Below, piece by piece: positions 7,234 through 14,086 of a stretch of DNA of 14,114 nt. This stretch comes from CAZPWQ01 sp964590495 (GTDB lineage Bacteria > Bacteroidota > Rhodothermia > Balneolales > Balneolaceae), in contig CAZPWQ010000095.1 of the NCBI GenBank assembly GCA_964590495.1, forward strand, positions 1-14,114, given 5' to 3'. Position 1 is the first letter of the stretch, and the number at the start of each line of letters is the position of its first letter. Made by a program: the position numbers and the translations under genes. Under the pieces are notes generated by a model. The model did not search any database, was not told the DNA's origin, and saw only the letters and a program-made list of their open reading frames with translations.

Positions 7234-8256
7234 CTATTGCAAGGGTTGTCGTTCTTTCCAGTTAACTTTTTTTACCATTAACCAGATGCCGATGATAATC
7301 AGTGGAATACTCAGCCACTGTCCCATATTAATTGCCCAATCGGATGCAAATTCCGCCTGGTCAATTTTGGTGAATTCTATGAGAAAGCGTCCGGTAAATA
7401 ATAATGCCAGGAATATTCCAAATAGAGATCCATGCGGCGGACTTTTTTTATAGTAGGTGTAAATTTTCCAGAGCAGGGCAAAAACCACGAGGCAAAGCAA
7501 AACTTCATATAACATGGATGGGTGTCGCGGAACCATATCCAGCCGGGGAAAAATAACTGCCCATGCCAGATCGGTTGGCTCACCAATAATCTCTGAATTC
7601 ATAAAATTTCCCGTTCGTATAAATGCTCCGGCAAGGGCAACAACTACGACTACCCGGTCTGCCAGCCAGAGAAACTTCATGCCGCGGGTGTTTTTTACAT
7701 ACAGGTACATCGCAATGATAATCCCAATAGCAGCACCGTGGCTGGCTAATCCCCCGTGCCAGACGGCAATAATTTCGGCAGGATAGCGCAGGTAAAAACT
7801 TGGATCATAAAAAATTACATGTCCAAGGCGGGCCCCGATGACGGTTCCGATCAGCACATAAGTGAGTAACCGATCTACCTCCTCAATTTTTCGTCCTGCC
7901 TGCAGGAACATATGCCGAATTATGATATAACCCACAATGAATGAAGAGGCAAAAAGAAATCCGTACCAGCGAGGTTGTACCGGACCTATCTCGCTGACAG
8001 TCGGGGATGGAATCACCAGAAAGATCAGCTGACCGAGTACGAACGATCCCAGAATCATTCCCCAGAATTTTCCCTGGTCGATATCGGGTTCTTCATTGGC
8101 AGGAAGATCATCCGGCACTAATTTTTTATAACCGAAATAGATAAATACAAAAGCAATGATAATTCCCCATATTGAAACCGGGAAAGGAAGATTTATAGTT
8201 CCGAGGTCAAAGGCCACAGGATTAGCATCCCAAATAAAATAATCAGTTTTTTGCAT
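7234..8256 (-). CDS. lgt: Prolipoprotein diacylglyceryl transferase
   Basis: An integral inner-membrane enzyme that transfers diacylglycerol from phosphatidylglycerol to the lipobox cysteine of prolipoproteins; its substrates here would include the lipoprotein at 57-722. Family signatures: 'RWYGFLFASSF' with Y98; 'GARLGHVIFYDP' from about 141; 'HGGLASHG' at 167-174 with H173; 'RTGNFMNSEIIGEP' with R214 and N217; 'RHPSMLYE' with R244; and 'MGQWLSIPLIIIGI' near the end. At 340 aa it is about 50 residues longer than E. coli Lgt. The extra length is N-terminal: the opening 'ANPVAFDLGTINLPFPVSIWG' resembles the usual start plus first helix, and a second first-helix-like segment follows at 93-115. 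It lies 44 bp after cysS, likely in the same transcript. No Shine-Dalgarno is seen. Confidence 0.95.
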   Translation of the reverse strand: MQKTDYFIWDANPVAFDLGTINLPFPVSIWGIIIAFVFIYFGYKKLVPDDLPANEEPDIDQGKFWGMILGSFVLGQLIFLVIPSPTVSEIGPVQPRWYGFLFASSFIVGYIIIRHMFLQAGRKIEEVDRLLTYVLIGTVIGARLGHVIFYDPSFYLRYPAEIIAVWHGGLASHGAAIGIIIAMYLYVKNTRGMKFLWLADRVVVVVALAGAFIRTGNFMNSEIIGEPTDLAWAVIFPRLDMVPRHPSMLYEVLLCLVVFALLWKIYTYYKKSPPHGSLFGIFLALLFTGRFLIEFTKIDQAEFASDWAINMGQWLSIPLIIIGIWLMVKKVNWKERQPLQ

Positions 8257-8271
8257 GAAATTTAGATAATG

Positions 8272-8305
8272 AGTAACAAGTAACGAATAAATATTACTTG
8301 TTACT
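8272..8305. repeat. Perfect 12-bp inverted repeat overlapping the cysS stop codon
   Basis: AGTAACAAGTAA (8272-8283) and TTACTTGTTACT (8294-8305) are perfect inverted copies with a 10-base loop. The right arm covers the cysS stop codon (8301-8303). The arms themselves are built from a repeated word, AGTAAC/AAGTAAC. Together with the loop this fills most of the 44-bp cysS-lgt gap. There is no T-tract, so a stable 3'-end or intercistronic stem-loop is more likely than a terminator. Confidence 0.6.
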
Positions 8306-9758
8306 TGTTAGATTTTTTAATTCTGTAATCGGTACCACCGGGATTATCCATCAGTTCTATGCCTAATTCTCCAAGGCGATCGCGGATGGCATCGGCCTGT
8401 TCAAAGTTATTGTTTCTCCGGGCCTCATTCCTCATCTCAATAAGCAGCTCGACAAGAGGGCCTGTTTTATCATCTGAATTCACCTGCTTTTCCGGCCACA
8501 GCCCCAGAACTCCGTTGACAAAATCATACAGGAAATCTTTAACCGCGTCAAGGTTCCCGGGTGTCTCACCGTCGTTAATCTGTTTTCTGAGCGTTTTCAG
8601 CTCCTCGAAAAGTACGGCAATCGCCTGCGCGGTATTGAAATCATCATTTAGCTTCCTTTCCAGCTTGATTTTTAAACTGTCGAGATCAAAAGATGCTCCC
8701 GACCCTGTACCGGCGTCGGTGATTGTGATCAGCATGTCATGCAGGTTTTGAAGACCGTTTTCGGCAGCGGAAAGCGCATCTTCGGAAAAGTCGGTAGTGC
8801 TGCGGTAGTGGCTTTGCAGCAGAAAGAATCGTATGATTTCAGGATCCCATGCACGACTCAAAAGCTCGTGATCACCGCGGAAAAATTCATCAAGGGAAAT
8901 CGCATTTCCAAGGGATTTGCCCATCTTTTGTCCCTCAAGGGTTACCATGTTATTGTGCATCCAATAGTTCGCGAAAGGTTCGCCGTAGGCACATTCACTT
9001 TGGGCAATTTCACATTCGTGGTGCGGAAACTGATTGTCGAGCCCGCCGCCGTGGATATCAAAATGATTACCCAGATATTTTGTCGCCATTGCAGAGCACT
9101 CCACATGCCAGCCGGGATAGCCCGGTCCCCAGGGCGACGGCCACTTCATAATATGCCCGTCGTCGGCTCTTTTCCATAATGCAAAATCTTCAGGTGATCG
9201 TTTATCACCGGCAGTCTCGATGCGAGCCCCGGCCTGTTGGTCTTCAACAGCGCGACCGCTTAATTTGCCGTAGTTTTCATCCGAGGAGACATCAAAATAT
9301 ACATTACCGTTCGCCTCATAAGCATGACCGTTTTCGAGTAATTTTTCTACCATACGGATCTGTTCTATGATATGTCCTGTGGCGCGCGGTGAAATATCGG
9401 GTCGTTCGACACCGAGCTTATCCATATCCCGGAAATAAATAAAGGTGTATTTTTCGGCGATCTCCATCGGTTCAAGCTGTTCAATCCGGGCCTGTTTCTC
9501 AAGCTTGTCTTCACCCTGATCGGCATCATCTGTGAGGTGTCCTACATCCGTGATATTCTGTACATAGCGAACACGATTTCCCAGATAACGGAGATAACGC
9601 AGAACCACATCAAATGAAATATAACTTTTGGCGTGACCGAGGTGAGGATCGCCATATACCGTGGGGCCACAGACATAAATACCTGCAAACCCTTCCTTGA
9701 TAGGTTCAAATTTCTCCTTTTTCCGGGTTAGCGTATTATAAATATGTAATTCGTTCAT
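8301..9758 (-). CDS. cysS: Cysteinyl-tRNA synthetase
   Basis: A 485-residue class I synthetase charging tRNA-Cys. The HIGH motif is 'HLGH' at 39-42 ('DPHLGHAKS'). The KMSKS motif is the variant KMGKS at 278-282 ('GQKMGKSLGN'), which I know from Bacteroidota enzymes, so it is not a defect. The catalytic zinc ligands align as C30 ('YVCGPTVYG'), C221 ('GWHVECSAMA'), H246 and E250 ('FPHHECEIAQSE'); the position before E250 is a cysteine instead of the usual asparagine. The C-terminal part (about 330-485) is the helical anticodon-binding region. It heads the minus-strand run cysS-lgt-mutase. No Shine-Dalgarno precedes the ATG; instead a short upstream ORF overlaps it as ATGA (see 9755-9838). Confidence 0.96.
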   Translation of the reverse strand: MNELHIYNTLTRKKEKFEPIKEGFAGIYVCGPTVYGDPHLGHAKSYISFDVVLRYLRYLGNRVRYVQNITDVGHLTDDADQGEDKLEKQARIEQLEPMEIAEKYTFIYFRDMDKLGVERPDISPRATGHIIEQIRMVEKLLENGHAYEANGNVYFDVSSDENYGKLSGRAVEDQQAGARIETAGDKRSPEDFALWKRADDGHIMKWPSPWGPGYPGWHVECSAMATKYLGNHFDIHGGGLDNQFPHHECEIAQSECAYGEPFANYWMHNNMVTLEGQKMGKSLGNAISLDEFFRGDHELLSRAWDPEIIRFFLLQSHYRSTTDFSEDALSAAENGLQNLHDMLITITDAGTGSGASFDLDSLKIKLERKLNDDFNTAQAIAVLFEELKTLRKQINDGETPGNLDAVKDFLYDFVNGVLGLWPEKQVNSDDKTGPLVELLIEMRNEARRNNNFEQADAIRDRLGELGIELMDNPGGTDYRIKKSNK

Positions 9759-9838
9759 AAATCTGAGCAGTTTAACAGATATACAAAAAAATGCCTTTTG
9801 AGAAGGCTGAAAATACGAAAGAGGAGTCCTATTGTCAT
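9755..9838 (-). CDS. Possible 27-codon leader ORF overlapping the cysS start
   Basis: An ATG at 9838 opens a frame of 27 codons whose TGA stop overlaps the cysS ATG (ATGA). The peptide would be basic and hydrophobic, with one cysteine codon (TGC) four codons before the stop. A terminator-like hairpin lies inside the frame. This geometry suits translational coupling or leader control of cysS. However, the ORF is short, lacks a Shine-Dalgarno, and one cysteine codon is not enough to claim attenuation. Confidence 0.3.
   Translation of the reverse strand: MTIGLLFRIFSLLKRHFFVYLLNCSDL
9785..9807 (-). terminator. Terminator-like hairpin in the cysS leader
   Basis: On the minus strand a 5-bp stem GCCTT/AAGGC (9807-9803 with 9797-9793), with a 5-base loop, is followed by one A and then seven T (9791-9785). 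The stem is short, but the T-tract is strong. It ends about 27 bases before the cysS ATG, inside the region that must be transcribed if cysS has its own promoter upstream, so it could act as an attenuator. Confidence 0.4.
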
Positions 9839-9851
9839 TTTTTATTACAGG

Positions 9852-9857
9852 ATTATA
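9852..9857 (-). promoter_or_regulatory. Possible -10 element for cysS
   Basis: TATAAT on the minus strand, 94 bases upstream of the cysS ATG and about 14 upstream of the leader ORF. No convincing -35 hexamer lies 16-18 bp further upstream, so this is weak. Confidence 0.3.
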
Positions 9858-9940
9858 TAAATTGAGAAAGAGCAGACTAAGACCTTGCCTTTTTACCCAT
9901 TTACTCTCATCTTCAACCCCACGAAATTAGTGTCTGTTGG

Positions 9941-9968
9941 TTGACGTTATACAACAGGCAAATATAAC
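9941..9968 (+). promoter_or_regulatory. Sigma70-like promoter of the sdh operon
   Basis: TTGACG (9941-9946), a 16-bp spacer, and TATAAC (9963-9968): five of six matches at both hexamers. It ends 24 bases before the sdhC ATG, giving a short leader starting near 9975. It is the best promoter match in the window and the only one I place with some confidence. Confidence 0.6.
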
Positions 9969-9992
9969 CAGTTAAAATTTCCAGAATTATCG

Positions 9993-10685
9993 ATGCCGTC
10001 ACTTCTTAAAGCTTTAAAGTCTCAGGTTGGCCGAAAAATATTAACTGCAGTTACGGGAATTGGCCTGATTCTGTTTCTTATTGGTCATGTACTGGGGAAT
10101 CTCACCATTTTTGGCAGCGGCGAAGCCTTCAATGAATATACCTATGCTCTTGAAAACCTGGGTTGGCTGCTATACCTGCTTGAAGCTATTATCGCCATAG
10201 GTTTTCTGCTGCACGCTTATATTGGCATATCCATCTGGTGGAAGCGCCGCAAAGCCCGGCCGGAAGGATATGAAAAATTTCGCAGCAAAGGAGACCCCAG
10301 CCACATTACATGGTCTTCACAGACGATGATCTACACCGGAATCATTCTGTTTGTATTTTTGATTATTCACCTGGATACATTCAAGTTCGGCGAAACTGCA
10401 ACAATTATGCTTGATGGAAATGAAGCCCGGGATTTAAAAGCTCTTGTTGTGGAGAAATTTCAAAGTCCTCTGTATGCGTTTGGTTATACAATCGTGATGA
10501 TTTTACTGGGCTTACACCTGGGACACGGATTTTGGAGTGCTTTTACATCACTGACAATGAAGCATAATCGTTTTTCCGGAATTATTTATACTGTCGGAAT
10601 TGTGTTTGCCGTGTTACTGGCAGTGGGGTTTATTTTTATACCGCTATACATCTACTTCACCGGCGGACAGGGAGCATTGCTTTGA
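9993..10685 (+). CDS. sdhC: Succinate dehydrogenase/fumarate reductase cytochrome b subunit
   Basis: A 230-residue membrane anchor of complex II of the single-subunit, di-haem (type B) kind, carrying electrons between the Fe-S subunit and quinone. Five membrane helices can be seen, at about 17-38, 58-82, 110-128, 161-184 and 198-220. Histidines in the helices fit haem axial ligands: H32 ('IGHVLGNL'), H74 ('FLLHAYIG'), H126 ('IIHLDTFKFG') and H175 or H178 ('LGLHLGHGFW'). No sdhD follows, consistent with this type. The start ATG at 9993 opens with 'MPSLLKALKSQVGRKIL', as is usual. It is the first gene of sdhC-A-B, driven by the promoter at 9941-9968. sdhA does not follow directly: 543 bp containing a broken GxxExxY gene intervene. 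Confidence 0.94.
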   Translation: MPSLLKALKSQVGRKILTAVTGIGLILFLIGHVLGNLTIFGSGEAFNEYTYALENLGWLLYLLEAIIAIGFLLHAYIGISIWWKRRKARPEGYEKFRSKGDPSHITWSSQTMIYTGIILFVFLIIHLDTFKFGETATIMLDGNEARDLKALVVEKFQSPLYAFGYTIVMILLGLHLGHGFWSAFTSLTMKHNRFSGIIYTVGIVFAVLLAVGFIFIPLYIYFTGGQGALL

Positions 10686-10696
10686 TTTATGAAATA

Positions 10697-10723
10697 ACCA
10701 CGAAAACACGAAAGACACAAAAT
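10697..10723 (+). repeat. Left inverted-repeat arm of the GxxExxY unit
   Basis: A 27-base arm starting ACCACGAAAACACGAAAG, built from an 8-9-base word (CACGAAA/ACACAAA). It matches the reverse complement of 11185-11211 at 21 of 27 positions, with 16 of the outer 17 identical. It begins 12 bases after the sdhC stop codon. Arms of this wording next to GxxExxY genes are something I recall from other environmental genomes. Confidence 0.65.
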
Positions 10724-10738
10724 TACTCTTGTTTTAAA

Positions 10739-11157
10739 TTGAATATTTTGAAGGAAAATGATGAAAAATATTATCAACCTATTCCAGCCGAACTGAATGA
10801 GATTGGTCGAGAAATTGTAGATGCAGCATATAAGGTTCACAGGACATTAGGTCCCGGCTTGCTTGAACGGGTGTATGAAGTTTGTTTTTGTCATGAATTA
10901 TCGAAGAAAGGGATTAATTATGATCGCCAAAAAGACATTTTGATTGAGTATGATAATATAATTTTTGAAGAAGGTTTAAGATTGGATGTTCTTGTTGAGG
11001 AAAAAGTAATTTTGAGTTGAAATCTGTAGATGAGATTAATCCAATCTGGGAGGCACAAGTGTTAAGTCACCTTAAACTTATGAATAAAAGATTAGGGTAC
11101 TTAATCAATTCTAACGTAAAAAATATAGGAAAGTGTATTCAGCGATTTGTTCTCTAG
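10739..11157 (+). pseudogene. GxxExxY-family protein (PD-(D/E)XK-like), frameshifted
   Basis: The first frame encodes '...PIPAELNEIGREIVDAAYKV', the signature 'GPGLLERVYEVCF' (G-x-x-E-x-x-Y) and 'EEGLRLDVLVEEKVI', then hits a stop at 11018-11020. Moving to the next frame at about 11009-11016 resumes the family: 'ELKSVDEINPIWEAQVLSHL', 'KRLGYLINSNV' and 'CIQRFVL', ending at TAG 11155-11157. One lost base therefore explains the break. The two parts add to about 136 residues, the normal family length. The family is assigned to the PD-(D/E)XK nuclease fold with unknown function. The frameshift falls between the motif Asp ('RLDVLV') and E-x-K ('ELK'), so the first product lacks the catalytic core. 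No in-frame ATG exists; TTG at 10739 or 10748 are the candidate starts. It is AT-richer than the sdh genes around it. Confidence 0.85.
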
Positions 11158-11184
11158 ACGTTTGATTAATAATCACATACACAA

Positions 11185-11211
11185 ATTTTAGTGATTTCGT
11201 GTTTTTGTGGT
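11185..11211 (-). repeat. Right inverted-repeat arm of the GxxExxY unit
   Basis: The reverse complement begins ACCACAAAAACACGAAA and pairs with 10697-10723. It ends 17 bases before the sdhA ATG, so the sdhA translation-initiation region starts directly at the edge of the unit. No Shine-Dalgarno is visible between this arm and sdhA. Confidence 0.65.
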
Positions 11212-11228
11212 AACAAAAAAACTTTTAT

Positions 11229-13148
11229 ATGAAACTAGATTCAAAAGTTCCTTCGGGGCCGCTGGAAGAAAAGTGGGCCAGACATTTACAGGATATTAAA
11301 CTTGTTGCACCGAATAACAAGCGCAAGCATGACATCATTGTCGTTGGCACCGGTTTGGCCGGCGGCTCAGCCGCAGCCAGTCTGGCGGAACTCGGGTATA
11401 ACGTAAAAAGCTTCTGCATCCAGGACTCGGCGCGGCGCGCTCACAGTATCGCCGCACAGGGCGGGATTAATGCAGCAAAAAATTATCCCAACGACGGGGA
11501 TACAATCTGGCGGCTTTTCTATGATACCATCAAAGGTGGCGACTATCGCTCCCGCGAATCCAATGTTTACCGGCTGGCACAGGTATCCAACGAAATTATT
11601 GACCAGGCAGTGGCACAGGGTGTGCCTTTTGCCCGTGAATACGGCGGACTCCTGGCTAACCGTTCATTCGGCGGTGCCCAGGTATCGCGTACATTTTATG
11701 CCCGTGGCCAAACAGGACAGCAACTTTTATTGGGAGCATACCAGGCGATGATGCGCCAGGTGCATGAAGGTAAAATTGAGATGCATGCCCGTCAGGAAAT
11801 GCTGGACCTGGTAGTCATCGATGGCAAGGCACGGGGTATCATTACCCGCGATTTGATATCCGGTGAGATCCAGCGCTGGATGGCAGACGCCGTTGTCCTA
11901 TGTACCGGCGGGTATGGAAATGCTTTTTACCTGTCGACTAACGCCAAAAATTCGAATGTAACTGCAGCATGGCGCTGCCATAAACGTGGAGCAGCATTTG
12001 CCAACCCGTGTTATGTGCAAATACATCCTACCTGTATCCCTGTTTCGGGCGATTACCAGTCGAAGCTTACACTGATGAGTGAGAGCCTTCGAAATGACGG
12101 TCGTGTATGGGTACCCCGCGAAAAGGATGATGATCGTCATCCTAATGATATCACCGACGATGAACGGTATTACTACCTGGAAGAAAGGTATCCTGCATTC
12201 GGTAATCTGGTGCCCCGGGATGTTGCTTCCAGGAATGCAAAGCAAGTGTGTGATGAAGGAATGGGGGTCGGTCCAACGGGTCTGGCAGTTTATCTGGATT
12301 TCCGCGACGCCATTGAGCGGGAAGGTCGCCAGACCATCTCGGAGAAGTACGGTAACCTGTTTGATATGTACGAAAATATAACGGGCGATAGTCCGTATGA
12401 AGAACCGATGCGTATCTTCCCGGCTGTGCATTATACCATGGGCGGGCTGTGGGTCGATTATAACCTGATGAGTAACATTCCCGGTCTTTTTGTTGCCGGT
12501 GAAGCAAATTTTTCCGACCACGGTGCCAACCGGCTTGGAGCCAGTGCCCTGATGCAGGGACTTTCGGATGGATATTTTGTTATCCCGTACACCATCGGAA
12601 ACTATATTGCAGGTACAGAGCTGGAGTCTGTCAGCAAAGATCACGAATCTTTCGATGAGGCGGCAAATAATGCACAACAGCATATAAGTAAACTGCTGAA
12701 TGTGAATGGAGACCGCAGCGTTATCGAATATCATCGTGAGCTCGGTAAAATAATGTGGGATAAAGTCGGCATCTCACGCAATGAAGAAGGCCTGAAAAAA
12801 GCTATGGAAGAAATCCGGGCGCTGCGCGAAGACTTCTGGCAAAATGTACGTGTGCCGGGTGAAGCGGCCAATTACAACAAGTACCTGGAGTTTGCCGGAC
12901 GCGTCGCCGACTTCCTTGAACTTGGTGAACTGATGGCTGAAGATGCACTTCATCGCGATGAATCAGCCGGTTGTCACCTGAGGGAAGAGCATCAGACAGA
13001 AGAAGGGGAGGCCCTTCGCAATGATGAAGACTATTCCTATATCGCCGCCTGGGAGTACAAAGGTATAAACGGGCAATTGCAGGAAGAAATGCACAAAGAG
13101 AACCTCGAATTTGAATTTGTTGAACTGAAACAGCGAAGTTATAAATAG
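11229..13148 (+). CDS. sdhA: Succinate dehydrogenase/fumarate reductase flavoprotein subunit
   Basis: A 639-residue catalytic subunit that oxidises succinate to fumarate using covalently bound FAD at the cytoplasmic face. The dinucleotide-binding motif GxGxxG is at 40-45 ('VVGTGLAGGSAA'). The FAD-linking histidine is H72 in 'RRAHSIAAQGGINA'. Dicarboxylate-site residues are seen in 'IHPTCIPVSGDYQSKLTLMS' (H266), 'ESLRNDGR' (R288), 'LVPRDVASR' (R330, R335) and 'HYTMGGLWVD' (H401). A second FAD contact region is 'GLFVAGEANFSDHGANRLGA' (419-438). The length and the N-terminal 30-residue extension before the FAD domain fit the Bacteroidota/epsilon-type SdhA/FrdA, which pairs with a one-piece cytochrome b such as the SdhC here. 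Direction in vivo (SDH or FRD) cannot be read from sequence. Confidence 0.97.
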   Translation: MKLDSKVPSGPLEEKWARHLQDIKLVAPNNKRKHDIIVVGTGLAGGSAAASLAELGYNVKSFCIQDSARRAHSIAAQGGINAAKNYPNDGDTIWRLFYDTIKGGDYRSRESNVYRLAQVSNEIIDQAVAQGVPFAREYGGLLANRSFGGAQVSRTFYARGQTGQQLLLGAYQAMMRQVHEGKIEMHARQEMLDLVVIDGKARGIITRDLISGEIQRWMADAVVLCTGGYGNAFYLSTNAKNSNVTAAWRCHKRGAAFANPCYVQIHPTCIPVSGDYQSKLTLMSESLRNDGRVWVPREKDDDRHPNDITDDERYYYLEERYPAFGNLVPRDVASRNAKQVCDEGMGVGPTGLAVYLDFRDAIEREGRQTISEKYGNLFDMYENITGDSPYEEPMRIFPAVHYTMGGLWVDYNLMSNIPGLFVAGEANFSDHGANRLGASALMQGLSDGYFVIPYTIGNYIAGTELESVSKDHESFDEAANNAQQHISKLLNVNGDRSVIEYHRELGKIMWDKVGISRNEEGLKKAMEEIRALREDFWQNVRVPGEAANYNKYLEFAGRVADFLELGELMAEDALHRDESAGCHLREEHQTEEGEALRNDEDYSYIAAWEYKGINGQLQEEMHKENLEFEFVELKQRSYK

Positions 13149-13233
13149 GAACCCAGATGAAGCTGATTAAGCTGATTTACACAGTACAGTATGTATCTGT
13201 ATAAATCCGTTCCATCTGTGTCATCAGTGTTCC
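13148..13233. repeat. 86-bp imperfect palindrome between sdhA and sdhB
   Basis: Arms 13148-13184 and 13197-13233 match as inverted copies at 27 of 37 positions, around a 12-base loop. The identical ends are GGAAC/GTTCC, with further matching blocks GATGA, GATTTA and ACAG. The element starts on the last base of the sdhA stop codon and ends 18 bases before the sdhB ATG, so it makes up nearly the whole intergenic gap. Phrases such as 'ATCTGTGTCATCAGTGTTCC' are reminiscent of dispersed intergenic repeats I have seen in other genomes. A role in intercistronic mRNA stability is possible. Confidence 0.6.
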
Positions 13234-13251
13234 AATATAAAGAGCTTGATT

Positions 13252-14010
13252 ATGGCTGATACATTTACCATTCATTTAAAAATATGGCGGCAGGAAGGCC
13301 CGGAAGTACAGGGCGGGTTTGTCGATTACACTCTCGACAGTGTCAATGAGCATATGTCCTTTCTGGAAATGCTGGACGTGCTCAATGAGCAGATCCTGAA
13401 TGATGGAGGAGTTCCGATAGAATTCGATTATGACTGCCGGGAAGGCATCTGCGGCTCCTGCAATCTCATGATCGACGGCAGGGCGCACGGACCCAAGGAT
13501 TTAACATGTACGTGTCAAGTGCACATGCGGAATTATAATGATGGCGACACTATTGTCGTGGAGCCGTTCCGGGCCCGGGCGTTTCCTGTGATTAAGGACC
13601 TGGTGGTTGACCGTAAGTCCCTTGACCGCATTATAGCCGCCGGTGGATATGTATCGGTAAAAACAGGTTCGGCTCCTGAAGCCAATTCTGTCCCGGTTAA
13701 TAAATCAGTGGCCGATACGGCTTTCGACTATGCGACTTGTATCGGTTGCGGCGCCTGTGTGGCAGCTTGTCCCAATTCATCGGCATCACTTTTCACTGGC
13801 TCCAAAATTGCACATCTGAACCGCCTGCCACAGGGTAAACCTGAAAAACTGAAACGAACCGTTGCGATGGTCGAACAGATGGAAGAAGAAGGATTCGGCG
13901 ACTGTTCCAACTATGCAGAGTGTGAAGCTGTTTGTCCGAAAGGCATTTCTATTTCCTCCATTGCCGAAATGCGCCGCGATTATATGAAAGCAGCATTTGC
14001 CGAGGAATGA
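13252..14010 (+). CDS. sdhB: Succinate dehydrogenase/fumarate reductase iron-sulfur subunit
   Basis: A 252-residue electron-transfer subunit linking SdhA to SdhC. The N-terminal ferredoxin domain binds a [2Fe-2S] cluster through C62, C67, C70 ('CREGICGSC') and C88 (C86 is also nearby, in 'LTCTCQ'). The C-terminal domain has 'CIGCGACVAACP' (C163, C166, C169, C173) and 'CSNYAECEAVCPKG' (C218, C224, C228), the ligand sets for the [4Fe-4S] and [3Fe-4S] clusters. The ATG at 13252 is chosen over a TTG at 13246 because it matches the usual 'MADTFTIHLKIWRQ' start and has AAAGAG (13239-13244) about seven bases upstream. It is the last gene of the operon, with a dyad starting eight bases after its stop. 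Confidence 0.96.
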   Translation: MADTFTIHLKIWRQEGPEVQGGFVDYTLDSVNEHMSFLEMLDVLNEQILNDGGVPIEFDYDCREGICGSCNLMIDGRAHGPKDLTCTCQVHMRNYNDGDTIVVEPFRARAFPVIKDLVVDRKSLDRIIAAGGYVSVKTGSAPEANSVPVNKSVADTAFDYATCIGCGACVAACPNSSASLFTGSKIAHLNRLPQGKPEKLKRTVAMVEQMEEEGFGDCSNYAECEAVCPKGISISSIAEMRRDYMKAAFAEE

Positions 14011-14018
14011 AACGCCTT

Positions 14019-14086
14019 TACCACTAAGAAACTCAGGACACTAAGGAAACTGTGTGCTTAGTGTCTCGTATGTTAATTCAGTGGTA
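14019..14086. repeat. Imperfect palindrome just downstream of sdhB
   Basis: The inner perfect stem GACACTAAG/CTTAGTGTC (14037-14045 with 14057-14065) has an 11-base loop. The outer arms are TACCACT/AGTGGTA (14019-14025 with 14080-14086). The word series ACCACTAAG ... GACACTAAGG resembles the ACCACGAAA ... GACACAAAA arms of the GxxExxY unit at 10697. There is no T-tract, so it is not a canonical terminator, though it could end or protect the sdh transcript. The remaining bases to 14114 show no gene. Confidence 0.55.

Noticed and set aside
10682..10738. TTG at 10682 as the start of the GxxExxY gene
   Set aside because: This start overlaps the sdhC stop and would translate the inverted-repeat arm. 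Family homology begins only after about 10751, so the upstream extension is just open frame.
11898..12734. A 278-codon open frame on the minus strand
   Set aside because: It lies wholly inside sdhA, antisense, in a GC-richer coding region. Its protein has no recognisable domain, while sdhA is certain.
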